DNA from: Hydractinia symbiolongicarpus
Lineage: Eukaryota; Cnidaria; Hydrozoa; Anthoathecata; Hydractiniidae
NCBI RefSeq assembly: GCF_029227915.1
Contig: NC_079888.1
Location: 12,383,001-12,447,000, forward strand
Length of the DNA stretch: 64,000 nucleotides
Direction of reading: 5' to 3'
A program made the position numbers and the translations under genes. The notes under the pieces are model-generated. The model saw nothing but the letters and a program-made list of their open reading frames with translations. It ran no database searches and was not told where the DNA came from. This document shows positions 37,601 through 47,114 of the stretch, piece after piece. How positions within the stretch are numbered: the stretch's first letter is position 1; every line of letters starts with the position of its first letter.

Positions 37601-40600
37601 AGTGATATTTAATGTGGTTTTATCAAGCATCTTCTGCTCAAATTTATCATTTAGATAACATCGATTTTAATTGTGTTGAGAGTTTTAAAGTAGTAGGTGG
37701 AATAATGGAGATTACGCTGGAACCAGGTAAAAATACCTTGCTTAGTAATAATGTCTAGGTGACGAAAATACATTTATAGCACTATAATGGTAAAGACAAA
37801 TAATCAAGTCCAAAAACACACAACAAAATTAAAAATAAAGTCACAACTTTATTTTCAATTTTTTTTGTGTTTTTAACTTGATATTTTTTCCTTATCATTG
37901 TGGAAGTTGTGTTTACATTACAATGTGCTACAAATGGTTTAGATGTTATTTTCTTTTTTTTTAATTATAGATGAAAAGACACACACAAATAAGCCTGTTG
38001 AGGTTAGTGATGTTATCCTTTCAAAGTTGTTACAACAATGCTAGGTGTAAGTTTTATCTTATTTTAATGTCCTTACTTTGTTTATTGTATAGGATTTTTT
38101 CACAGATGATTTACAATTTCTAATGGTAAGCTCAGTTATATATAATTAACAACAAATTTTATTGTTCTCGTTAAATTTGTCGTTATTTATATCTGTACAG
38201 TTTAATAATAACGAAAAGCCTTACAGCTCAAAGATTTCTGCCATAGCTATTATATGCCTTTTAATCATCGAAATTAAGATCTTCAAATCAGAATATTCAT
38301 ATAGAATAAAAAATTATTATGAAGAAACTAGAGCAACATTATATTCTGACTGCATTTTATTTATATTTGAAGAAAATAATTATTTTGAAAACGAACCTTT
38401 TCTTAGAAAGCTTGTCTATATTAAGGGTTTGGCTGCAATTTCAGCTTGCAATTAAGACATAGAAAGAATAGAAATATTTATAAATGTAAATTATTTGTTC
38501 TACTGTTTGGTAAGGAACTTAGAAATTAGAATCATTTTTAGCACCAATTTTTTTATAATTGAATTTGGAATATTTATGAAGTTCGGGAAAGTAACCTCGA
38601 AAAAAGCATCTTGTTATTTCAGCGTTGGTGCTTAGATACTTATAATGATCTGAGTTACAAGCCAATTTAACTCTCATGTAAACATCATCTAAAAAGAATA
38701 TCTATATAATAATACGAAGACTGTGTCTGTGTGTCTAAGGTAATAAAGCAATTACAGTGCACTTAAAACTTTAAGGCCAAATATCTTGGAAAGAAGTGGT
38801 GACGTCAGTCATTTTTCACCGCGCAACAGTTTGTCAAAGGTTAATGATCCTATACATTTTCTTGATCAGCGTTTCGAGATCTATACGATGAATGTAACGT
38901 GTATGGAAATTTCTTAAAAAAAAATTTTTGACTTTTTTTGGGAGATGGACTTTGCTGACGTCAGCAAAATTTTAAAATCCATAGATTTCCTTAACCGTTT
39001 GTCAAGAGTTTCGAGATCTATAACATGCAAGCAGCGGGTTTGCAAATTTCTGAAGAAAAATTTTTTGTCCTTTGCAGTGGAACTTTGTTGACGTCAACAA
39101 AAGTTTTTAAACCTTTTTATCTCCTTAACCATTGTCAAAAGCGAATGATTGGATATATTTTCTTGATAGTGTTTCAAAATCTATACGATGAAGGCAACGG
39201 GTTTACAAATTTCTAATGAAATTTTTTTCTACTTTGCAGGGGTAGTTTGCTGACGTCAGCAAAATTATAAACTTCTGTATCTCCTAAACAGTTGGTCAAA
39301 AGCGCATGATTCTATTCATTTCTTCATCAGCTTTTCCACCTCTACACAATAAAATTAATGTGTAAATGAGTTTCTAATTCTTTTTTCATTTATAAACGGG
39401 TCCTGGCGGACGTTATCGAAATTCAAATGACTGTTCTTTTCCATTGCTATCCCGACTAAGTGGATTTTTCCATGGGCCTTATCGACTAATTACCTAATAA
39501 TAATAAAAATAATTGCAGTAAAATTAGGTCATGTGCAAAAAGGAAAAATTCAGAAAAAAGACCCTATGAACATTGTCTGTTAAAATAAAATGAGTTAAAA
39601 AAAAACCTTCAGGAAACTATTCAGGATAATAAGATCAAGAAAATGGTTTTGCAGTCTTTTGGAATTAAAAGTAAGACAGTATTTTTGTATGCGTTTCTTT
39701 AGCTCCTGCAAAGGTGTTAAGGAATATTTTATTTACTTTCTATAGAGTGAAGACGAGGATCCTGCCCTTAGGTCCGACCTTAAGAACTGTATAGAAAGTT
39801 TTCAGGTTTGTTATGTACACAAAACGGTATGTAGTTTTTCCATGCCATAATTACACAGTTCTCCTATTTATTTTAAATTTTACTAAAAGTTTTTAACATA
39901 AAGTATAATTTGTGAGCATTTAAAACTATCGGAAAACAATCAAATAAAGCTCAAATCAAGATTTAATGCTGCTTTATATTTTTTAAGACTATCCAAACAG
40001 GATTATACAATCACATTACCTAAATACCACAGTCAGAATAATAATTAATCGCCACACATCAACAAAATTTAAGACATCAGGAATGGCAATGACTAACAAT
40101 TTTATTGGGAATGTTTTGTGCATTGGTGAATTCATCTTTGTTTTGTCATTCTATTCAAATTGAAATTGTGCTTCGTTTCTTTAAGAATAAGCAAACTACC
40201 TAGTATTTACATTTACTGTGAAATGTAAATTTTTTCTAAAAAATTATGGTTTGCAGTAATTTATGTAAATGCATGCATGTAAAAATATTAAGGAATATGT
40301 GAAGTATGATTTTGTTACGTATGTGTGTATGCATGTGTTTAGAATAAAGATGAAGATCAAAACAAAGATTTTATTCTAAAAGACTGCGCACAGGTTAGAT
40401 ATTTACTTCATTTCATAGATAGTGTGAGTTCAACCGTACATGTATATGCTGTATGCTCACACATTAAATTGTTATTATTCTTTCAATTTAAAAATTCCCG
40501 CTTAGAAACTTTTCATGTTTTTACAATTCAGCTTCTCTTTAGGTCACTTCAACACCTGATCAGAATAAAACGGTATGTTTACCATAATGATGCAATCAGC

Positions 40601-43600
40601 TGTAGCATTAAATATAATGAACAAGGTGTAAGACTCTGGAATTATTTTAAATTTCACTTAAACTTCAGAAATGACAATAAGTTTATTGTAAATTGGTCAT
40701 TTCATATTTGTTTTGTCATTCTCTTCAAACTGGAATTGTTGTTTTGTTTCTTTAAGAATAAGCAACCCTAAACTTGACATTTACAAAGAATTCATATCTG
40801 GTTCTAGACCTAATTGCACTGAAAAAAACAATGTTTACATTTACCGCCAAAAGTGAAGTTTTTCTAAAAAATTATGGTTTGCATTAATTTATGTAAATGC
40901 ATGCATGTGAAAATATTAAGGAATATGGGAAGTATGGTTTTGTTACGTATGTGTGTATGCATGTGTTTAGAATAAAGGTGAAGACCAAAACAAAGATTTT
41001 ATTCTAAAAGACTGCTTACAGGTTTGTTATGTACTTCAACCTTACATGTATATGCTGTATGCTCACACGTTACATTATTATTATTATTCTTTCAATTTAC
41101 AAATTCCCGCTTATAGAACTTTTTATGTTTTTACAATTCAGCTTCTCTTTAGGTCACTTCAACACCTGATCAGAATAAAACGGTATGTTTACCATAATGA
41201 TGCAATCAGCTGTAGCATTAAATATAATGAACTAGGTGTATGCCTCTGGAAGATCAACCTTTGCATAAAACGTATATATTTTCTCCCAAAACAATCAAAA
41301 AAGAAAGATGTAACGTATAAGATCTAAACACCAAATAATTATCTGCTTATGCAAGTTATCCACCGAGTGCAGTTTAAACTAGGTATCCTACTAAAGTTAG
41401 GTCATCTGTAAACCAATATTACCCCTTGTTGCATAACACTGCCACAACAAAAACACGTCAAAATCAAATTATCAGTGTTTGATATTTTCGATCTAACCAA
41501 AATGATCCTAAAAAGAGTATGAACTACTTGTGTGGACATCCTTTAAAAATTGTCCTTTCATCTATGAATATTGTATCTGATATTTTAGCTAACTCCTGTG
41601 GCCGTCTGGACTACGCCAAAAGTTTGCTTTAGTTAATTGGTTAAAAAAATTCAGTAATTAAAGACAGCTTTGATCTCGCACTTAGTATGATATTTTATTA
41701 TTATCATTAAGATTGCTATGTTTTTCATTTGTAGAAATTTTGCCGAAAACGTAAAAATAAATGGCGCTTAAAAAATTTTGTTTTAAAGGTAAACATTTCT
41801 GTTTCATGTTCTTATCTTATTTGTTTGTGTTTTATCATATTTTACTTTGGTCTCGGTCAGGTTGTTTTTCCTAACGCGATCTTGTTTCAATATTTTTAGA
41901 ACAGTAAGAGAAAGATTAACAATCTCAGCCAGGTAATTTACTGTAATAACAACTAAAGTTTGTATAGTATGTTGTCTATCTATGTGTGCTACTTCCAATG
42001 TGATTATTTGTTCCATAAACGGATGGCTAAAGCGTCATCCCTAAAAAAGCTGTCACTTGATGCTGGGAACGTTAAAGTGCGTGGATTTGAATCTCACTCT
42101 GTCTAAAATTTTAGTTAATATTTCGGAAGTAGCACACATCCATACTCAAATTTGGTGAACCCCTTAGCATTTCCAAATTCCAAACATTTGGATGACTAAT
42201 TTATGTGCCCAACTTTATACTATATAAAAGATGGTACTACTTTTTTTGCCATCTTTAGGTGTCATTGCTAAACGATTCTGGTTTTATGATAGATACTGAT
42301 GTGCATGTTGTTGATACAGACCAAAGTGCATTGGTAAAAAAAACATATTTTGAAACTTTACCAATTTAATTTTATATTCTTAGCTTTATTGTTTATTATT
42401 ATAAATTTGAAACTTTTTTCTTGTTGTTTTTTTATCTTTATCTGACGAGCTAATGCTCAAAAAAAAAATCCTACAGTCCATGCTAAACTTTTTTATGGGT
42501 AGCACAAATAGACATAATCCTGCTTGTCGTTTTAACACATAGACATACATTTTACATTATTTTTCTTTAGAGCGTAAGCCGTACTTCACTTACTTCGTCA
42601 ATTGAACATAAATCTGCACGGACAATAGTAAAAAAGGTTCTGCATTAATTTATCGCATTTTATTGATAATAAGTATATAATATTGTCATTTTTTCAAAGA
42701 AATGTAGACAATTTTTCAGGGTTTTGGAAGGGTTGGTCTATCAACAAAAGTTTATAAGCGTATTTTAATCAATTTTTAAATTTTTGAAAATTTCAATTTC
42801 TGTGTACCTAGCCATATTTTCCCCCAGTATAGTTTCTATTTTACTGTTAAGGGTTGAAGTCCATCGCGTCTGCTCAAAATATATCAAACTATCTAATTAT
42901 TATTTTAGTGGGTTTCGTGAAATGTGTTAAAAAACCCGGGTTTTTTTCACGAAACCCTAAAATTGTAGTATTTGCAAAGTAACGCTTATGTCAAAGTATT
43001 NNNNNNNNNNNNNNNNNNNNNNNNNNNNNNNNNNNNNNNNNNNNNNNNNNNNNNNNNNNNNNNNNNNNNNNNNNNNNNNNNNNNNNNNNNNNNNNNNNNN
43101 NNNNNNNNNNNNNNNNNNNNNNNNNNNNNNNNNNNNNNNNNNNNNNNNNNNNNNNNNNNNNNNNNNNNNNNNNNNNNNNNNNNNNNNNNNNNNNNNNNNN
43201 NNNNNNNNNNNNNNNNNNNNNNNNNNNNNNNNNNNNNNNNNNNNNNNNNNNNNNNNNNNNNNNNNNNNNNNNNNNNNNNNNNNNNNNNNNNNNNNNNNNN
43301 NNNNNNNNNNNNNNNNNNNNNNNNNNNNNNNNNNNNNNNNNNNNNNNNNNNNNNNNNNNNNNNNNNNNNNNNNNNNNNNNNNNNNNNNNNNNNNNNNNNN
43401 NNNNNNNNNNNNNNNNNNNNNNNNNNNNNNNNNNNNNNNNNNNNNNNNNNNNNNNNNNNNNNNNNNNNNNNNNNNNNNNNNNNNNNNNNNNNNNNNNNNN
43501 CCCGAAATCTCGTCTTTCAAAGGATCCAAGCTAAAAAAAAATATGTGGTAGGTAAAACAGCATTTTGTGCTATTTTTGTTTTAAAAACTTTTCATGTTTA

Positions 43601-43825
43601 TTAATATACATAAGAAAAACTTTTTAAGGCTTAGACCCACCAAGGGAGTTTTTTAAGTAAAGAAAGAATATAAAAGTTTTAGATATCCAGGGGGTAAAAA
43701 CATATTCATTATAAACTCTTTAGCAAATATGCTCACCTGATCTAACTAGATACTTGTGTTTCAAAAATGCTATAAGTAACAAACCATTTTGTTGTTTTCA
43801 GTACTTTTTTCAAAAGTGTAATTAA
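30797..43825 (+). CDS. SET8-like methyltransferase / TKL-like kinase fusion with micro-exon tail (multi-exon)
   Basis: Predicted exons: 30788-30885, 31138-31180, 31533-31683, 32980-33139, 33456-33645, 34707-34766, 35942-36796, 37024-37059, then small exons to at least 42636 and 43547, with a possible last exon at 43802-43825. Phases agree at every junction (2, 0, 1, 2, 0, 0, 0, 0). Starting at ATG 30797 (the exon's own upstream frame has TAG inside the acceptor), the first eight exons encode 528 residues: a basic N-terminus, a SET domain (about residues 94-210) and a protein kinase (about 235-516). Known family roles would be lysine methylation (KMT5A/SET8 targets histone H4K20) and Ser/Thr or Tyr phosphorylation; combining them in one chain is inferred from splice continuity. 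The first exon might continue further upstream. The 500-N gap hides part of the 3' end. The alternative is two adjacent genes. Confidence 0.65.
32980..33645 (+). CDS. SET domain exons, KMT5A/SET8-like
   Basis: Two exons, 32980-33139 and 33456-33645, split one SET domain: GKGVFTKEKIPKNTFLVEYAGDL, GCFLYFFEDNLQ, then across the intron KYCIDATYYQNRIGRYVND, SPKGNC and ELRYDYCAP. The order GxG / EYxGDLI / YCxDAT / NxxGRxxN / GNC / ELxYDY is that of SET8 (KMT5A), a monomethyltransferase of histone H4K20. The intron falls within the TGT codon of CIDAT and the acceptor ACATTAG restores the frame exactly. The usual N-H-S signature is N-D-S here, so the conserved histidine near the cofactor is replaced, and the GCYMYYF-type strand has Phe for two Tyr. 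Methyltransferase activity is therefore uncertain. Domain call firm, activity open. Confidence 0.88.
34707..34766 (+). CDS. 60-nt linker exon between SET and kinase
   Basis: Twenty codons (NKKTKMPYTVADLKDAEFPR) between acceptor TTATATTTTAG and donor AGA/GTAAGT, phase 0 on both sides. It connects the SET exon, which ends in phase 0 at 33645, with the kinase exon, which starts in phase 0 at 35942. This exon is the key physical link for the fusion and the place to test it with RNA reads. Confidence 0.6.
35942..36796 (+). CDS. Protein kinase domain exon, TKL-like
   Basis: One 855-nt exon (acceptor TTCAATTTAG, donor GAG/GTAATT) encodes a full kinase fold: worn glycine loop IDEGMSAVVYKL, the ATP-binding lysine in CAAVKCFK, the alpha-C glutamate in IIAEQLCKLKHENIVQFLG, catalytic loop IVHRDFKPSNLLV, ITDFDE where DFG is expected, AYTAPEL, DTYSLAISSYEIM and WSPKFEERPS. 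The last motif and the TDTYSLA segment fit TKL kinases. Catalytic Lys, Glu, HRD Asp, Asn and metal-binding Asp are all present, so the kinase may be active, but Gly to Asp in DFG and the loss of two loop glycines suggest altered nucleotide handling. A kinase on its own, starting at an upstream exon, is the alternative reading. Confidence 0.9.
37024..37505 (+). CDS. Kinase C-terminal mini-exon and possible alternative terminal exon
   Basis: Exon 37024-37059 (TTCTTTTCCAG acceptor, CTG/GTAAGT donor) gives CLNLFTDVRNSL, completing the last kinase helix in phase 0. A following acceptor (TTTGTTTACAG) opens a frame from 37404 ending in TAA at 37503-37505 (KQKTNLCKNYKWIKHKKLKD and on). This would end the protein at about 561 residues. 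Because the next small exon at 37518 is also phase 0, 37404-37505 may be an alternative terminal exon or not an exon at all. Confidence 0.5.
37518..38455 (+). CDS. Small exons 3' of the kinase, first cluster
   Basis: Exons by splice sites and phase: 37518-37563 (ends phase 1), 37655-37726 (1 to 1), 37971-38002 (1 to 0), 38093-38125 (0) and 38201-38455 (open to a TAA). They read KASNVATTVHIKSEE, DNIDFNCVESFKVVGG.., DEKTHTNKPVE, DFFTDDLQFLM, then FNNNEKPYSSKISAIAII and on. All boundaries have GT donors and pyrimidine-rich AG acceptors, and every phase agrees. The composition is acidic and polar with no known domain. The 85-codon last segment may be an alternative terminal exon, since further exons follow downstream. 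Confidence 0.5.
38701..39489 (+). mobile_element. Helitron-like element inside the SET-kinase gene intron
   Basis: Starts TCTATATAATAATACG directly after an A at 38700 and ends with hairpin GTGGATTTTTCCATGGG-type sequence, TTATCGA and CTAA at 39486-39489 followed by T, i.e. the A^TC...CTRR^T pattern of Helitrons. The body carries the family's GACGTCAG blocks. It lies between predicted exons 38201-38455 and 39746-39805, in the sense orientation of the gene. No coding capacity. Confidence 0.75.
39746..42636 (+). CDS. Series of nine phase-0 micro-exons (tail of the SET-kinase gene)
   Basis: Candidate exons: 39746-39805 (60 nt), 40343-40393 (51), 40543-40572 (30), 40971-41021 (51), 41153-41182 (30), 41735-41788 (54), 41900-41932 (33), 42259-42333 (75) and 42571-42636 (66). 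Each is a multiple of three, flanked by AG and GT, and open in the frame set by phase 0. Translations include SEDEDPALRSDLKNCIESFQ, NKDEDQNKDFILKDCAQ, VTSTPDQNKT, KFCRKRKNKWRLKNFVLK, NSKRKINNLSQ and SVSRTSLTSSIEHKSARTIV. Exons 2-3 and 4-5 of the series are a tandem duplication. No known domain; charged, polar and repetitive. Any exon could be skipped without a frameshift, so many isoforms are possible. Exon calls are by eye, so individual ones may be wrong. Confidence 0.5.
40127..41250 (+). repeat. Tandem duplication of an exon pair
   Basis: About 500-600 bp is present twice: the region around exons 40343-40393 and 40543-40572 recurs around 40971-41021 and 41153-41182. Introns match too (TTATGGTTTGCA, GTATGTGTGTATGCATGTG, GCTTCTCTTTAG). 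Exon starts are offset by 628 and 610 bp. Splice sites and reading frame are conserved in both copies, and the exon pairs differ at only a few residues. Confidence 0.9.
42020..42110 (+). repeat. tRNA-like / SINE-like segment
   Basis: TGGCTAAAGCG (fits an A-box pattern) is followed about 60 nt later by GGATTTGAATCTC (close to a B-box). This spacing and the flanking sequence suit a worn tRNA-derived SINE head in the intron between micro-exons 41900-41932 and 42259-42333. It does not fold as a functional tRNA by inspection. Confidence 0.35.
42910..42957. repeat. 13-bp hairpin next to the assembly gap
   Basis: GGGTTTCGTGAAA at 42910-42922 pairs with TTTCACGAAACCC at 42945-42957, with a second inner palindrome AAAACCCGGGTTTT. 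It lies 43 bp from the N-run and may be the edge of a foldback or TIR element. Confidence 0.65.
43001..43500. other. Assembly gap (500 N)
   Basis: Exactly 500 unknown bases, a conventional gap size. It falls inside the predicted 3' part of the SET-kinase gene, so some exons may be hidden. The open frames spanning it are meaningless. Confidence 1.
43501..43825 (+). CDS. Possible last exons after the gap
   Basis: Immediately after the gap, sequence to 43547 reads in one frame RNLVFQRIQAKKKYV before a GTAGGT donor, phase 0 like the preceding exons. A following acceptor GTTGTTTTCAG at 43791-43801 opens YFFQKCN and a TAA at 43823-43825, and an AATAAA lies at 43883-43888. This would make a plausible gene end, but each piece is very short. 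Confidence 0.35.
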
Positions 43826-43882
43826 CAATTAAGGGAAAACTTACAATTTTTACCTTAAAAGCTGAGAAAATATATTGACAAC

Positions 43883-43888
43883 AATAAA
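43883..43888 (+). terminator. Possible polyadenylation signal AATAAA
   Basis: AATAAA about 58 nt after the candidate stop at 43825. In AT-rich sequence this hexamer is common, so the support is weak. Confidence 0.3.
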
Positions 43889-43889
43889 A

Positions 43890-45408
43890 TCATGAAAATT
43901 ATTTATCACTGCTTCCACCGTATTTAACGTTTACCACTTTGACTTTCAACTCTTATGGTATAACGAATTTAGTCCATTGTGCATTTTTGATACTTCTGTT
44001 ATTGTTGTTCATTCAATCACCTACTTTTTTTCAACTTTCAACATCTCGGTGAGCCAGTGAAGAAAGCTCCTTGTACAAAATTTGTGCCAGGCATGAGAAG
44101 CCACGGCAGTAATTTTCTTTCCATTTTCTTCCATTTGTGGAAATACATACATACATATTTTTTACAAAAAAACGGGAATTGATTTTTCACTAGGTTATTA
44201 TTTTTAGCGACGTAAACTTCATCTACTTCCGTAGTTTGTGAGCGGCTGATCTGCATTTGTCCACGGAATTTCCTTTTTCGAATTTTGTTTTGATCAGCTG
44301 CTTAAATGCAAGATTGCGTTCTCGAGAAATAGACTGATTTCGAATCAAAACTATGTACCTCAGAACACCATTGGTTTACAGCTGTAGTTAATCACGATGA
44401 AAAAAACTGTTGTAGAAACAGCTCTATGACATATGGTGTGCAAACGTTACATACATTAACCTTGTCGCTCACGCAGGGCACATGATTCATAGCTACTTTC
44501 GAAAAATAGGTGCACGTATCTTGTGAGGTGTTAAAATACTGGCTAGGCTCTTCAAGTTACTTTGTTCATTCGTGGGCAGACCATACGTGGTCTAGTATGC
44601 TTTTTGCATATCAGAAAAAAAGTCAAAAGACAATCATTTTGAAAACTGGTTTCCCTGCGAAAACTGTTTTTTTCTGTACACGCTCACATAATAATCTATA
44701 TTATAATACCCGTATACGTCTGTCTGTTTGTTTGTCTGTCGCTCAAAATGTAGCTTAGCTGCGCAAGTAGCGAGAAGCACACAATGTGGTATAAAAAGGG
44801 CGGGCGAACCCGTGGATTTTTCCACGGGTTAACGACTAGTATAATATAATATTCCGTCTGGTCTGGTGATAAATTGGCTAATATTTATGTGCTAAAACAT
44901 GCAATCGTAAGTGCAACGCGAGGCTAACCAAAGAAAAATGATCCCTACACAGAAGAAGTAACACGAGAATGTTATACCGACAAAGAATGTGATCTATTTT
45001 CCACAGTTTTGGGCAACATATCGTAAGTCACCCGAAACAGCAAATTCGACGTACAAAAAAAAGTGATAAGAAAAGGCGCAAATATCGTCAAAAGTGAGTG
45101 GTTGTATCCAAAATCTGACCCTGCAAGACAATAGGCCATTTTCTTAAAAAGACGGCACCGTCGACAGTTAATGTCTATCATCGATATTTTTTTTAAGGCG
45201 ACATGAATATACATTTCTGAAAATTAAGGGCGACAAAAATCATTGAAATACGTAAAACGGCCAAAGGCAAAGTAAAAATCTAAAAAACCAACACATCAGC
45301 ATATGTAGCATACTAAATGTGAGTTGACAAAGCTTTTTATAAGCAAAATAATTTTGTAACCCATTGCTTGTAAATTATGCCACTGTAGACCATATATTGC
45401 AAATAGGG

Positions 45409-45471
<63 letters not shown>

Positions 45472-45615
45472 GGGAGTTTCACTTGTTTTTTCATAAGAGG
45501 TAAGCTTTAAGAAACTGTTCAGAAATGTTTATTACCAAAATTTAACTAAATAAAATTTCGCTATTAGGCCATTTGCTAGCTTCTTTGATATAAAGACAAA
45601 CTTATCAATATTTAG
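43890..45615. other. Intergenic or 5' region of the orphan lectin exon
   Basis: No further SUEL exon or signal-peptide exon was found here. It contains a short Helitron-like element (44695-44839) and a TA run (45410-45471). The frame at 44038-44256 (- strand) has no recognised motif. Confidence 0.4.
44695..44839 (+). mobile_element. 145-bp mini Helitron-like element
   Basis: Starts TCTATATTATAATACCCGTA after an A and ends with the hairpin CCCGTGGA-TTTT-TCCACGGG, TTAACGA and CTAG at 44836-44839 followed by T. Both ends match the elements at 59830-60006, making this one of the shortest complete copies in the window. Confidence 0.8.
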
Positions 45616-45910
45616 CAAAATCACCATACGTCAGTTGGTACACTGCAATGGTGACTCACTATATATGCAGTGTCATTCTGGAACTAAGATCAAGATCGAT
45701 CACGCTGAATTTGGTCGACGCTCGCCACATTTTTGTCCCGGAGCGAATTCTACCACAACCACAACATGTCAAGCAAGTTCTGCTTTGAGAAGGGTTACCT
45801 TTATTTGTCAAGGAAGACCACATTGCTTGCTGCGTATATCAACAGAATTGTTTGGTGATCCTTGCCCTGGTGTGGCTAAGTATCTATTAGTCCGTTATTT
45901 TTGTGACTGA
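45616..45910 (+). CDS. SUEL-type lectin domain exon (orphan terminal exon)
   Basis: After an AG acceptor at 45614-45615 the frame reads KITIRQLVHCNGDSLYMQC, AEFGRRSPHFCPGANSTTTT and FGDPCPGVAKYLLVRYFCD, then a stop. This is a complete SUEL (galactose/rhamnose-binding lectin) domain with an FGR version of the YGR motif and the DPC..KYL.V.Y.C signature, a Cys-rich secreted fold that binds L-rhamnose or galactose. It closely resembles the third SUEL exon of the gene at 52702-57033, with the same acceptor phase, so it is a paralogous last exon. I found no matching upstream exons, so it is either the end of a gene whose other exons I missed or a duplicated fragment. Confidence 0.75.
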
Positions 45911-46361
45911 ACACGAGTTAAAGTAACTATGTTGACTTGTATCTGATTGAGAGAAAAACATTTAACAATAATCAACGTGATGATAGAAATTATTAACTAC
46001 ATAAATTGTCCAACACGATTCTAATGAGAAGCATTCTTACAAATTACATGCTAATCACTTTCTTTAATGTTTTGGTAAAAACAAAGTGTTGAGGTTTTAG
46101 GATGTTTTGAAGTCTGTGACAGACAAACCCTTTCAAAATTTCTGTTGCATGTTATTAATGTGGGGGAGGTTTGTGCCAAGGATACGTTTTTACCCAATCT
46201 AAGAGAGGTTAAAATTTCCTTTGAACAACTCCCCACCTCCAAATGTGGGTGTCTGATTAGCATAGTCAAAAATAACTTTTTGTAGTCTTCTTGCTACGCC
46301 AAACAGTATTGGCACGTAAGCGTTACTGATCATATTGTTCATCTAAACTTTGTTCTTAAGT

Positions 46362-46850
46362 TCCAGTCTAATTGTACACCAGACTAATTGTACACCAGAC
46401 TAATTGTACACCAGACTAATTGTACACCAGACTAATTGTACACCAGACTAATTGTACACCAGACTAATTGTACACCAGTCCAATTGTACACCAGACTAAT
46501 TGTACACCAGACTAATTGTGCACCGTCTAATTGTACACCGTCTAATTGTGCACCGTCTAATTGTACACCGTCTAATTGTACACCAGACTAATTGTGCACC
46601 GTCTAATTGTACACCGTCTAATTGTACACCAGACTAATTGTGCACCGTCTAATTGTGCACCGTCTAATTGTACACCAGACTAATTGTGCACCGTCTAATT
46701 GTACACCAGACTAATTGTACACCAAACTAATTGTACACCAGACTAATTGTGCACCAGTCTAATTGTGCACCAGTCCAATTGTGCACCAGTCTAATTGTGC
46801 ACCAGTCTAATTGTGCACCAGTCTAATTGTGCACCAGTCCAATTGTGCAC
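46362..46850. repeat. 15/16-bp minisatellite, about 31 units
   Basis: Repeats of AGACTAATTGTACACC (16 bp) mixed with a 15-bp form, GTCTAATTGTGCACC. The array begins with TAC-type units, passes through an irregular mix of AGAC/GTC and TAC/TGC variants and ends with a run of AGTCTAATTGTGCACC units. Each unit contains a TGTACA or GTGCAC palindrome. No frame or gene is associated. Confidence 0.95.
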
Positions 46851-47114
46851 AAGGCGATTTGTTTATGAAAGCAGCCAAGTTCTACTTACTGCTGGTAATA
46901 AAGATATTTTCAAATTTTATTTAAAAAATATTTCTACGGAGTCTAACAACCAAAAAAAGAAATACCCTTGAGACGATTGTTGAGTAAAAAGCACATACTC
47001 GAATAAAATACCAAAGGGTTTAAGCCCTCAATATTTAAAATACGCATATGTTGTTTTGATAAAAATGCACCATTTTTAGACCTACTTTCAGAATTTAGTT
47101 AAAATTATAGAACA

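Noticed and set aside
42957-43604. Frames of about 190-210 codons across the gap
   Set aside because: They consist of N bases read through as unknown residues.
44038-44256. Possible coding exon on the - strand
   Set aside because: No recognisable motif, no splice support and no continuity with neighbouring frames.
46362-46850. CRISPR-like array
   Set aside because: Units are directly contiguous without unique spacers, in a eukaryotic genome; it is a minisatellite.
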